From Poriferisodalis sp965237655 (GTDB lineage: Bacteria; Actinomycetota; Acidimicrobiia; Acidimicrobiales; Poriferisodalaceae), in NCBI RefSeq assembly GCF_965237655.1, contig NZ_CBDEGB010000002.1:2108001-2172000 (forward strand): a DNA stretch of 64,000 nucleotides. Reading direction: 5' to 3'. Both the position numbers and the translations under genes were made by a program. This document shows, piece by piece, positions 43,484-52,624 of this stretch; the stretch's first letter is position 1; every line of letters begins with the position of its first letter. The notes under the pieces were generated by a model. That model was not told where the DNA came from. It made no database searches and saw nothing but the letters and a program-made list of their open reading frames with translations.

Positions 43484-44647
43484 ATGGGTACAGGACCGCT
43501 CGAAGGCATCACGGTGGTGGACGTCTCCACCGCCGTTGCCGGCGCATGGGTGTCGAGCCACCTCGCCGAGATGGGCGCCGATGTCGTGCTGATCGAGAAG
43601 GTGGGCACATCGGACGTCATGCGGCGAACCGGCGCCATCGTGGGCGACCAGTCGGGCAGTTGGGTCCAGATGCACCGCAACAAGCGCGGCATGGATCTCG
43701 ACATTCGCAACCCCAAGGGACGGGAAATCCTGCTGGAACTTGTCGATTCTGCTGACGTGTTCGTCCAGAACTTCCGGCCCGGCGTGGCCGAGCGTCTCGG
43801 CATCGGCTACGCGGACCTGAGCGCCGTCAATGCCGGATTGGTGTACCTGTCGGTGTCGGGCTTCGGTCCCGATGGACCGTATGCACACCAGCCCGTCTTC
43901 GACCCGATCATCCAGTCGCTCTCGGGAATGGCCGACGTGCAGGACGGCGATTACGTCAAGTCTGCTGTGGTCGACAAGACCGCAGCGATGACCGGGGCCA
44001 ATGCGGTGCTCGGGGCGCTGCTGGCACGCGCCAACGGTGCCGACGGCCAGCACGTCGAGGTGAACCTGCTCGACTCGATGCTGTCGTGGATGTGGCTCGA
44101 CATCTTTTGGAACGAATCAGTGCCCGATGCCCCGCCGACACCCACTTATCAGGAGTGGTACAACCCGTGGAAGACAGCCGACGGTTGGGTGGGCGCCATC
44201 TGGGTCACCGAGGCCCAGTACACCCGAGCCTGCGAGGCCCTGTGCGCGCCTCACCTCGTCGGCGACCCACGCTTTGCCACGCGGGCAGCCAGGCTGCAGA
44301 ACGCCGTCGAACAGCGAGCAGTGTTCGGCAAGCTGTTCGGCGAGCTCACGTCTGCCGAAGTGATCGAAGCCTTGCAGCGGGCCGACGTTCCGTGCGCACC
44401 GGTGCTGCGTCTCGCCGAGGTGTTCGACGATCCGCAGGTGCGACACAGCGGAACCGTCATCACCCACGAGCACCCCACAGCGGGCCGCATTCGCACCACT
44501 CGCTTCCCCGCTCGATTCAGCGAGACCCCCACCCAGCTGGAACGCTTGGCGCCGGGCAAGGGCGAGCACACCGACGAGGTGCTCGCCGAACTGGGGCGCT
44601 CCCCCGCCGACATCGCCATGCTGCGCAAGGACGGCATCGTCGCCTGA
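43484..44647 (+). CDS. CaiB/BaiF family CoA transferase
   Basis: 387 residues from the ATG at 43484 behind AGAGGAG. GPLEGITVVDVSTAVAGAWV, HRNKRGMDLDIRNPKGREIL, VFVQNFRPGVAERLGIGYAD and LVYLSVSGFGPDGPYAHQPV carry the usual CoA-transferase motifs; the Asp of the FGPxGPYxxxPxFD block is near the catalytic acid. It transfers CoA between carboxylic acids; the substrate is unknown. 190 bp after the amidase. Confidence 0.94.
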   Translation: MGTGPLEGITVVDVSTAVAGAWVSSHLAEMGADVVLIEKVGTSDVMRRTGAIVGDQSGSWVQMHRNKRGMDLDIRNPKGREILLELVDSADVFVQNFRPGVAERLGIGYADLSAVNAGLVYLSVSGFGPDGPYAHQPVFDPIIQSLSGMADVQDGDYVKSAVVDKTAAMTGANAVLGALLARANGADGQHVEVNLLDSMLSWMWLDIFWNESVPDAPPTPTYQEWYNPWKTADGWVGAIWVTEAQYTRACEALCAPHLVGDPRFATRAARLQNAVEQRAVFGKLFGELTSAEVIEALQRADVPCAPVLRLAEVFDDPQVRHSGTVITHEHPTAGRIRTTRFPARFSETPTQLERLAPGKGEHTDEVLAELGRSPADIAMLRKDGIVA

Positions 44648-44704
44648 GCGCTAGGTGCGCTGGCAACCGCCGGTGCGTGTTGGCGAGGTGGCACGCGGGC
44701 GCAG

Positions 44705-45568
44705 TCAGAGGCGGGCCAGCGCCTCCTGAACTGCCGTTGCAACGAGGCGACCGTCCTGCCAGAAGCGGGCCTCGGCGGTGCCGCGATTCCCGGCCGCCGT
44801 GAGCGGTCGCTGCTCGCAGTAGATCCACTCGTCGGCACGAGCGGGTGCATGAAACCACATGGCGTGATCGAGGCTGACCACCTGGACGCCGTCGTCTAGC
44901 CAGGTGACGCCGTAGGGCACGATCACGTTGTCGGCAAGGCAGTCGTCGCTCATGTAGGCGATGACCGCTTCATGGATGGCGGGGTCGTCGGGCAACCGGC
45001 GGGGAGCTCGGAACCAGTAGTCGATGCCGCCGCGTGGCGACGGTCCCGTCGGGGCCCACGGGGCATAGGCAAGGCGGTATTCCACTGGCCGGGTCATGTA
45101 TGACCACTGCTCTCCGAAGATCGGGCCCACCTCGGCGATGCACTCCTGAAAGGTGGGCAGTGACTCGGGTGGCGCCACGTCGGATGGCATCGGGCACTCA
45201 ATGTCGACTGGGCCCGCCTCGGGAACATGGAAAGTCGCCATGAGCTCGAAGATCAGCCGGTCGAACTGGTGCGCTTGCGCACGTCGCGTGCAGAAGGCCC
45301 GCCCGTCGCGCACTCGGCCGACGGTGTAGTCCACGTCCGACATGCCGTCGCCGCCCCGCAGGAACACGGCATGTACCGAATTCATCAGCCGTCCTTCATC
45401 GACGGTGCGCTGCGCCGCCACGACCGCCTGCGCGAGCACATGGCCGCCGTACAGGCCGAAATCGTCGAAGCCCGAGCCCTTGCCACGAAAGGCATCCGAT
45501 TCGGCATCGACACGCTGCAGGTCCAGCACGTCGAGCAGCTCATCCAAGGCCACCAAGGTGTCTTTCAC
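44705..45568 (-). CDS. tesB: Acyl-CoA thioesterase II (TesB-like)
   Basis: 287 residues with two hotdog domains: GLYGGHVLAQAVVAAQRTVD, NSVHAVFLRGGDG, FCTRRAQAHQFDRLIFELMA in the first; VVSLDHAMWFHAPARADEWI and GRLVATAVQEALARL in the second. It cleaves acyl-CoA to free acid and CoA. Converges with the CoA-transferase gene. Confidence 0.92.
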   Translation of the reverse strand: MKDTLVALDELLDVLDLQRVDAESDAFRGKGSGFDDFGLYGGHVLAQAVVAAQRTVDEGRLMNSVHAVFLRGGDGMSDVDYTVGRVRDGRAFCTRRAQAHQFDRLIFELMATFHVPEAGPVDIECPMPSDVAPPESLPTFQECIAEVGPIFGEQWSYMTRPVEYRLAYAPWAPTGPSPRGGIDYWFRAPRRLPDDPAIHEAVIAYMSDDCLADNVIVPYGVTWLDDGVQVVSLDHAMWFHAPARADEWIYCEQRPLTAAGNRGTAEARFWQDGRLVATAVQEALARL

Positions 45569-45801
45569 GGCCTAGTTCCTTAGCAGATTCCCTGGGCGCA
45601 AAGCTGACCCGAGATGGCGAGGGCGAGCCGGCGATGGCGATTGCCACACCGCCAAGACCGAAGATGGATGTGGCTGCGTCAGTTTCGACAGGGCTCCCGT
45701 TGCGCACAAGCGAATTTGCTTCCGTCGCAGGTTTGCAGATTTTCAAGTGTTTTCAATAAGTGTCGCAGGCCCAGCCGGAACGAGTTTGATACGGTTACGA
45801 C

Positions 45802-46059
45802 ATGACAGCCGCGGCGCTCGCTCAGATCGCCACGATGGTGCTCGCTGCACTTGCAATCGTGTGGCACCAACAACGCAGCACCGACAAGGTTCGTGCTGAG
45901 GTCGGCGACGTGCGCATAGAGGTCGCTCTCAATGGGCAGAGACTCGCGCGCATTGAGGGCTATCTGGGGATCGGCATGCCCGCAGATGCTGCAGCCGGGG
46001 CTGCGGGTTCTGCTGGTTTGTCGTCGTCTCACGCCGCGGAGCCTTCAACTGATCCATAG
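45802..46059 (+). CDS. Small single-pass membrane protein
   Basis: 85 residues. MTAAALAQIATMVLAALAIV is one membrane segment, followed by a soluble tail with NGQRLARIEGYLGI, a pattern seen in short actinobacterial membrane proteins without known function. The tail is rich in Ala, Gly and Ser. The stop is at 46057-46059. No clear partner. Confidence 0.55.
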   Translation: MTAAALAQIATMVLAALAIVWHQQRSTDKVRAEVGDVRIEVALNGQRLARIEGYLGIGMPADAAAGAAGSAGLSSSHAAEPSTDP

Positions 46060-46313
46060 TGATCTGGAGTACCTCGCCATCGGAGAAGAGGCACTCCACG
46101 CACACACCCCAGCTGTGCGAGCGATCCCAACGAACTACATCGCGCCCACAACTAGTCTTTCCGGACCCCGGCGCCCGAGAGGAACCTGATGGTGAAGCCA
46201 TTCCGCCTGTTGCTTGCAGGCTTGGTCGTTGCAACGATTGCTCACCATTCCCGTCCGTGACAATTGACATTTCGGAGTCGCGGAGTGCGCATTAGTTCTC
46301 CGCCGGCCGAGTC
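46060..46313. other. Intergenic stretch without a supportable gene
   Basis: About 250 bp between the small membrane protein and the amidase remnant. A minus-strand frame crosses it (RDVVRWDRSHSWGVCVECLF) but has no ribosome site or recognisable family, and I treat it as non-coding. It may be debris of an older insertion. Confidence 0.4.
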
Positions 46314-46403
46314 TCACGAGGTTTCTTCGTAGCCGGGGGGCGAGACGAATCCGCCGAGCGAGCGCTCGATGAGCGACGCATTGCGGATCGAGCGGCGGTC
46401 CCC
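46314..46403 (-). pseudogene. Amidase C-terminal fragment
   Basis: The minus strand reads GDRRSIRNASLIERSLGGFV then SPPGYEETS and a stop, against GDRRSIRYAALIERTLDGFV, SPPGYE at the end of the intact amidase at 50223. It lies in the same orientation, about 3.9 kb from the intact copy, and the large secreted protein lies between them. Confidence 0.85.
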
Positions 46404-46502
46404 CTGGACTTCGCGCCGAGTTTACGTAGTGTGAGATACCATCAGAATTTTATGCATATCTCTCACGTACTGTGGTCGCTTCGCCGTAATGGGTTGCGCG
46501 CC

Positions 46503-47484
46503 ATGACCCCCCCCCCCCCCGGGACCTTGGCGCTCGGCTTGCGGGAGGTAGGTCGTGACCGCCTCCCGGCGTCTTGCGACGCTCCCGCCGCAGCTCATTG
46601 CCTGGCGGTGATTGCCACTGTGGCGATCGTGTTGTGGCTTGCCAACGCCCAGACTCCCGCTCACGCCCAGACTCCGCCTAACCAGTCCCCCACCGGCGCG
46701 CCGCGGGTTTTGGCTTCTGCGGAGGATGCGGGGGTGTTGGCTGCGGACGTTTCGCGTGTTGGGGATCCTGACGGGATCCCCAATGTGGGCAATCTGGACG
46801 CGACGGGCATCCTGCACGATTTCTCCTATCGGTGGGTCCGGGTCGACAGCGGCACCGGCGTCGAGACCGTGGTGGGCGCCGACTCGGCCCGCTACCGGCG
46901 TGTCGCCGCTGATGTCGGCAAGCTGGTCAAGGTGGAGGTGTCGTTCACCGACAAGCTCGGCACCCTCGAGACTGTCACGAGCGGGCCGTTCGGCCCGCTT
47001 GCGGGGCTCCCGAGGCTGCCCTCATCGACGCTGGTCGCCAACACGGGCCAGACGCACTCGGCCACGGCGATGATCACCGAGCGGTACGCGATGGGATTCG
47101 AGCTGGGCGATCACGGCCAGGGCTATGAGATCTCGGGCGTGTCGATCGAGCTGGCCGCGGTGCCGTCGAGCCTGACCGTGTCGCTGTGGGCGGGCACCGC
47201 TCCTGGGCTGTCCGCCGTAGGCGCGAACACCAAGCTGTTCGATTTCGGGAACCCGCCGTCGTTCGCCGTCGGCCTGAACGAGTTCACGGCCCCGGCGGGC
47301 GCGTTCGCGTACCAGAACCACGATTACTACGTCGTGCTGTCGGGTTTCGGGTCGTCGCTGTCGATCAAGGAGACGACCTCCGACAATGAGGAAGCGGGCG
47401 GCGAGACGGGAGCGACGCTGGGGGACGACGCGGGCTCGCGCGCCGACGTGCTGCGCCTGGCCGTGAAGGGCTCGCCGGACCCGC
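46503..47484 (+). pseudogene. Repetitive secreted protein, segment A (N-terminus)
   Basis: From the ATG at 46503, which is followed at once by a C14 tract, the segment encodes a hydrophobic signal region (CLAVIATVAIVLWLANAQTP, AHAQ). It continues with PGAPRVLASAEDAGVLAADV, an Ig-like ITDxDG module, and a jelly-roll repeat (STLVANTGQTHSATAMITER, SVSIELAAVPSSLTVSLWAG-like). The frame is lost near 47470-47486 and continues in the next frame as segment B. Frames upstream to 46431 are open, so the true start is uncertain. This may be an exported surface protein, a pseudogene, or an assembly-error case. Confidence 0.65.
46507..46520 (+). repeat. Poly-C tract of 14
   Basis: Fourteen consecutive C right after ATGA near the start of the secreted protein. 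Homopolymers of this length are prone to slipped-strand mispairing, and a change of one base would move the signal peptide in or out of frame. Confidence 0.9.
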
Positions 47485-49176
47485 GGCATCCTGGTCTCGA
47501 CCTACACGCAAGTCGCGGACAGCCAGGAAGTCGTCTCGATCAGCGACGAGCTCGGTGTCGAGTTCACTGTCGGGACAGCGGATCGCTACGTCATCCGCGG
47601 CGTGTCGTTCAGCATCGACGACTCAACAACCCGCAATGGGGGCTTCACCAACCCGTGGGAACTGCGCTCGGGAAGCACCGAGCTGTTCCGGATGGTCAGC
47701 ACACGCCAGATATACGGCATCAACGAATTCACCGCTCCCCAGGGCGCGACCGTGACAGGAACCGACTCATACGAGTTCTTCCAGGACATCGACTCGGTCG
47801 AGCGGATGGGGGGCGTCGCCCTGGGCCGCCACCGTTGCACCTCGTCCACAGCGGTGGACTCGCCGTCGGCGACCGGGGTGACCCTCGACGGCAACACCGG
47901 GGTCTTCTCATGCGACCCGCCGCTGATGGCCGTGTTCGGCGAGCCGCTCGCCGCGATGGTCCAGAACCTCGGCCAGACCGACAACAGCTACCAGACTGTC
48001 GGCAACGCCACCGCCAAGGTGCTCTCGCAAGGCTTCACCACCAGTTGCTGCGAGACCGACGATTCCGAGTCCGATGCCGCGTTGTACGGGTACCGGCTGC
48101 AGGGGATCGGCGTCGACATCGAGGGCTCCGACAGCAGGTTTCCTGACGGGCCGTCGTCGGTGTCGGTGTCGGTGCACGCCGACTCGGGCGGCAAGCCCGG
48201 CGAGAAGCTGTTCGACCTCCTCAGCCCCAGCGAGTTCGCGGCCGACCACGCCTTCTTCGAGGCGCCGCCGGACACGCATCTGGCTCCTGACACGTCTTAT
48301 GTGCTGGTGTGGCGCCACAACAGCGGCACCGTGCACCGGTTGGCGAAGACAGCGAGCGACAGCGAGGACTCGAGCGCTACAGCAGGCTCGGCCATCGCGA
48401 ACACGTTCTATCGGGGCGCAGGCCTTGACAATCTGACCGCGGACTCAAACAGCGATGTCTTGGAGATCGCGGTGTACACCGTGGTCAACGACAAGGCCCC
48501 CTTCGTGGCCCGCGGTGTCCCGGTGACCACGACCTGGCTTCACATTCCCGACGGCGCCGAGGTGGGGGACCAGTTCAGGCTGGTGTTCGTCACACAACGC
48601 GCAACGCTTCCCACGTCGGGGGACATAGAGGACTACAACAAATTCGTCCAGGAGGAGGCGGCGGGGACCCTTGTGCGGGGCGAAGCAGTCGCCGTGCCGT
48701 ACACCGATCCGGTCATCCACAGGGTCGCGTCGCAGTTCAAAGCGGTGGTGTGCACCGCGGCGGTCGACGCGGTGACGAACACCAAGATTGCGGAAGCGGG
48801 CGCCATCGCGGTGCCGGTCCACTGGCTGGACGGCGGCTGGCAGGACCGTCCCACGCTGATCGTGGAGCAGTATTCCGATTTCTATGGCGACGAGTGGGTC
48901 AACACCGAGCACGGCGCCTATGTCACCGGCAACTCCGCCCATTTCCGCGAGACCGCCATGGTGTGGACCGGGTGCGACGCCTCTGGGGTCGCGGACCCGC
49001 TGTTCCCCATGGGAACGAACAACATGGGGCTCATCGCCGCGGGCTCACCGAGAGACCCGGCGGCCAACAACGCTCCAATCGGCGCGGTCGATGCCAGTGT
49101 GGGGCGCGTCACCGGCAACGACGACGAATACAGACCGCTGTATGCCATTTCGCCAATCTTCACGGTCGTCCCGTGA
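47467..49176 (+). pseudogene. Repetitive secreted protein, segment B
   Basis: It continues segment A one frame over: GILVSTYTQVADSQEVVSIS, then another repeat of the anchor-type domain (MVQNLGQTDNSYQTVGNATA, LSQGFTTS, DTSYVLVWRHNSGTVHRLAK). A different module follows (PVTTTWLHIPDGAEVGDQFR, FVTQRATLPTSGDIEDYNKF) ending FTVVP with a stop at 49174-49176. The middle module resembles a secreted domain common in marine actinobacterial and proteobacterial repeat proteins. Without a second shift, the protein would end here. Confidence 0.65.
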
Positions 49177-50167
49177 GCTGGGGTTGACGGGCTACCACAG
49201 CGGCGGGATACAGCGCACCCTTGGCGCTGCTCGGTCAGGGTTCGCGCAGGCGTTCACGACGGGCACGAACACCGGCGGTTACGCGCTGGATGCGGTCGGC
49301 ATCCAGGTTTCGAGCTTTCCTGATATGTCGAGCGTGGGGGACCAGCTCCAGGTGACCATCAACAGCGCCGCAACCGACGGCGAGCCGGGCGACGCGCACT
49401 GCACCTTGACCCATCCGTCGACCTTCACGACACCGGGCGTGATCTCCTTCGACGCGCCCACAGGTGAAAGCGCCTGCCCGCAACTGGTGGCCGAGACCAC
49501 CTACTTCGTCGTCATCGAGTGGGTCAGCCCGAGCGGAACCGACGCATTTGCGCTCATCCCGCAGACCTATTCCACCGAGGAGTCCGCTGCCAGCGACGAG
49601 GACCCCGGAGGTGCGCAAGGCTGGTCGATAGCCGACGACGCCTACTACCTCACCGTCGGCTCTGACACCCGGACATGGAATGCCTACGACGAGACGGCCA
49701 GCTTCAAAATCAAAGTGACCGGAACAGTCTCGGAACAGACCACCGACGCTGAGACCGAAACAGACACCGACTCGGAACCGGCTCCCCTCACCGTCAGCGT
49801 GACCGTCGCTGCCCCGACGACCCACAACGGCTCGACGGCGTTCACCTTCGACCTCGAGTTCAGCGAGGAGTTCGGCCTGAGCTACAAGACCCTGCGGGAC
49901 CACGCCTTCAACGTGACGGGCGGATCGGTACAGAAGGTGCAAAGGACCGACAAGCCCAGCAACATCTCCTGGCGCATCACGATCAAGCCCAACTCCACCG
50001 GCGACGTGACGATCGAACTCCCGCCAACCACGGACTGCAACACAACAGGGGCCATCTGCACCGGCGACAACAACAAGCTGTCCAACTCGCTGAGCTTCAC
50101 CGTCTCGGGGCCGAGTATCGGGGCCCAGCGGTTCTGGTCGACTTACCGGCCGGCCAACCTACCCTGA
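49175..50167 (+). pseudogene. Repetitive secreted protein, segment C (C-terminus)
   Basis: In the next frame: GLTGYHSGGIQRTLGAARSG then FAQAFTTGTNTGGYALDAVG, a further anchor-type repeat. A linker (TDAETETDTDSEPAPL) and an Ig-like domain follow (TAFTFDLEFSEEFGLSYKTL, RDHAFNVTGGSVQKVQRTDK, GDVTIELPPTTDCNTTGAIC). This last domain is widespread in secreted repeat proteins. No strong start of its own is seen, so it is best read as the continuation of A and B. Confidence 0.65.
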
Positions 50168-50222
50168 AGTGCGATTCGAGGGGCTCTCACAGCATCCGTA
50201 GCCCAGCGCGAATGCCGCTGGG

Positions 50223-51695
50223 CTACTCGTAGCCGGGCGGCGAGACGAAGCCGTCGAGCGTGCGCTCGATGAGGGCCGCATAGCGGATCGAGCGGCGGTC
50301 GCCCAAGTGCGGGGCGACGATCTGGATGCCGACGGGCAGGTTCAGCCCGTCAGCGGTCAGCCCTGCGGGTGCCACCGTGCCCGGCAGGTACACGCTGCAG
50401 CTCCAGCCGGCCCAGAACAGCTGATCCACGCCCAGCTCTTGGTGGCCGTCGATGTCGATGGTGCGGGTGGGCCGCGTGCCGGTGTGGTCATGGACGAACG
50501 CCGCCGACGCTGCAATCGGACACAGCAGCAGGTCGTAGTCGTCGAAGAATCGCGCCCAGGCTTGCCGGTAACCCTCGCGCTTGTTGTGGTGAGCGAACCA
50601 CTCACGGTGGCTCATCGTCATCGCGTAATCGACCAGCGACTGGTAGTCCCCCTCGCCGTCGTTGTACCGGTGGGCACGGGACCGCGCGTCGTTCCACATC
50701 GCGTCGTCGGCCAGTGCGCCCGTAGCGGCTCGCAGCAGCATGAGGTAGTTCTCGTTGAATTCATGCTGGTCGATGTCGGGCGTGGCTTCGCTGACGTCAG
50801 CTCCTGCAGCGGCCAGCGCATCCACCGCCCGCTGCAAGGTGTCGATCATGGCTGTCGAGTTGCGAATCACCGGCGTGTCCAGCATGACGCCCACCCGGAA
50901 CGCCCCCAACGTGTCGCGATGTTCTGGTCGCAGCGCCACGCGGTAACCGTTCGCGTCGAAGCCGGACGGCCCCCCAAGCACATCAAGCGCCACATCCAGA
51001 TCGGCGGCGCTGCGCGCCAGCGGGCCGCACACCGCGATATCGCTGCCGACCAGCGCACCAGGCACGGCGTGACCACCGTCGGGCACCAACCCGTAGGTCG
51101 GCTTGTGGCCGAATACGCCGCAGTAGTGGGCGGGGTTGCGGATGGAGGCCCCAATGTCCGAGCCCAGTTCCAGCGACGCCATGCCCGTGGCGAGCGCCAC
51201 TGCTGAGCCGCCCGAGGACCCGCCGGGCACGCGGGTCAGGTCCCACGGATTGTTGGTGCAGCCGTAGACGTCGTTGAAGCTTTGCCAGTCGCCGAGCATG
51301 AGCGGCACGTTGGTCTTGCCCCAGATGACCGCGCCCGCCTGCTGTAGCCGAGACACCGTGACGGCGTCGGTGTCGGCCACGTTGGCGGCCCAGGCTGGAT
51401 TGCCCCACGTCGATGGCGTGCCGGCCCAATCGAAGGCTTCCTTGATGGTCATCGGCACACCGTGTAGCGGCCCCCAGCACTCGCCCGATGCCAGCGCTGC
51501 ATCGGCGGCGGCGGCCCGCTCGCGCGCCTCGATCACCCGGGTGAGAATCACCGCGTTGACTGCCGGGTTGAAGCGCTCGTACCGCTCGATTGCGCCCTCG
51601 AGCGCATCGGCCGCCGACACGCGTCCTCGCCGGATCAGTGACGCCAGCTCGACCGCCGGCATGAGATTCGGATCTGTATTCGTTGCGTCTGTCAT
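50223..51695 (-). CDS. Amidase (amidase-signature family)
   Basis: 490 residues from the ATG at 51695. The triad is Lys in GVPMTIKEAFDWAG, cis-Ser in VPGGSSGGSAVALATG, and Ser in LGSDIGASIRNPAHYCGVFG; HKPTYGLVPDGG follows. It hydrolyses an amide of unknown identity and is clearly paralogous to the amidase at 41828. Its last 25 codons are duplicated at 46314-46403. Confidence 0.94.
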   Translation of the reverse strand: MTDATNTDPNLMPAVELASLIRRGRVSAADALEGAIERYERFNPAVNAVILTRVIEARERAAAADAALASGECWGPLHGVPMTIKEAFDWAGTPSTWGNPAWAANVADTDAVTVSRLQQAGAVIWGKTNVPLMLGDWQSFNDVYGCTNNPWDLTRVPGGSSGGSAVALATGMASLELGSDIGASIRNPAHYCGVFGHKPTYGLVPDGGHAVPGALVGSDIAVCGPLARSAADLDVALDVLGGPSGFDANGYRVALRPEHRDTLGAFRVGVMLDTPVIRNSTAMIDTLQRAVDALAAAGADVSEATPDIDQHEFNENYLMLLRAATGALADDAMWNDARSRAHRYNDGEGDYQSLVDYAMTMSHREWFAHHNKREGYRQAWARFFDDYDLLLCPIAASAAFVHDHTGTRPTRTIDIDGHQELGVDQLFWAGWSCSVYLPGTVAPAGLTADGLNLPVGIQIVAPHLGDRRSIRYAALIERTLDGFVSPPGYE

Positions 51696-51819
51696 CGCGC
51701 CGAGACTAGGAGCCAACCGGCGGCTGCGTCCGACTGTCGTCCCCGGCTCAGCCCGAGCCGAGCTCCCCAGCTCAGCCGTTGATGCGCCTCGCCTGCGCGG
51801 TCCCGAGAAGGTGGGCTGG

Positions 51820-52176
51820 CTACAGGCAGAGAGCGTTCCGCAGGATCTCGTCGATCACTCCAAGTCCGAGTGCATCAAGCCGTCCGAGCCTTTCGACGAG
51901 GCGATCGGTCGAGACAGCCCGCACTTGCTCAACCTGAAACGCCGTGTCGGTGACCAGACCATTCCTGTTGTCCGGGGAGAACGCCGGATGCAATGGGATC
52001 CCACGAATCGCAGACGTTCCCGGGATCACGATGACCATCTGCAGATTTGGATGGTGCAGCCGGTCGTCCGACACGATGAGCGCCGGGCGCTTGAAGGCCT
52101 GTTCGGGGTCCTGTGGGTCCGCGCCGAAGTCGACCAGCCAGATATCGCCACGGATCAGATGTCCCTCACGGACCAT
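51820..52176 (-). CDS. MazF-like endoribonuclease toxin
   Basis: 118 residues from the ATG at 52176, which overlaps the antitoxin end by 11 bp; longer frames upstream are antisense debris. HLIRGDIWLVDFGADPQDPE, KRPALIVSDDRLHHPNLQMV, VIVIPGTSAIRGIPLHPAFS and VEQVRAVSTDRLVERLGRLD match the MazF/PemK SH3-like fold, which cleaves mRNA. Confidence 0.88.
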   Translation of the reverse strand: MVREGHLIRGDIWLVDFGADPQDPEQAFKRPALIVSDDRLHHPNLQMVIVIPGTSAIRGIPLHPAFSPDNRNGLVTDTAFQVEQVRAVSTDRLVERLGRLDALGLGVIDEILRNALCL

Positions 52177-52417
52177 CGAGACCATCCGCCACCGCCGCGT
52201 CCAAGCCCGCACTCTCCCCCAGATACGAGGCCGTTTGCGCGGCGTCCAAGCCATCAAGCGCGTCGCGAACCGACAACCACCATTCCTCACGGCCGAGCCG
52301 ACTCACCGCGTCGGTGACGACACCGAGCATCGTTGTGCCTCGCTGCTCAGCCAGTCGAGAGATCTCGTCCCGCAACTCCTTGGGAACACGAAGGGTCGTA
52401 GTCTCCGAAAGCGCCAT
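52166..52417 (-). CDS. Ribbon-helix-helix antitoxin of the MazF-like pair
   Basis: 83 residues: MALSETTTLRVPKELRDEIS, RLAEQRGTTMLGVVTDAVSR is an RHH DNA-binding unit, followed by an acidic tail (GESAGLDAAVADGLDGP) that should block the toxin. It is upstream of, and overlapping, the toxin gene. Confidence 0.85.
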   Translation of the reverse strand: MALSETTTLRVPKELRDEISRLAEQRGTTMLGVVTDAVSRLGREEWWLSVRDALDGLDAAQTASYLGESAGLDAAVADGLDGP

Positions 52418-52530
52418 GAATGTAGCCTACCTAGGCCGCTGCAAAGAGGCCCGCCTGCGTAGACGCCAGGACGCTCCGATGAGCTGCCAACCCAGGCGTG
52501 CACGTTCGAACATCGACCGCGGGCCGGGAC

Positions 52531-52617
52531 TCAGCTCGGCAGCGCGGCCGTGGCGGCTGCCAGGAGATGAGCGATGTCGTCGTCGGTCATCGCCAAGCTG
52601 AGACAGCCGACTCGCTT
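52531..52617 (-). pseudogene. Aminotransferase C-terminal fragment
   Basis: The minus strand gives VGCLSLAMTDDDIAHLLAAA then TAALPS and a stop, similar to the end of the aminotransferase at 53781 (LGCLNLATSDDDVEHFLVAA, EASLPSP). It lies 8 bp beyond the Rieske stop, so the Rieske gene is bracketed by an intact aminotransferase and this tail of a second one. Confidence 0.8.
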
Positions 52618-52624
52618 GGGGGAG

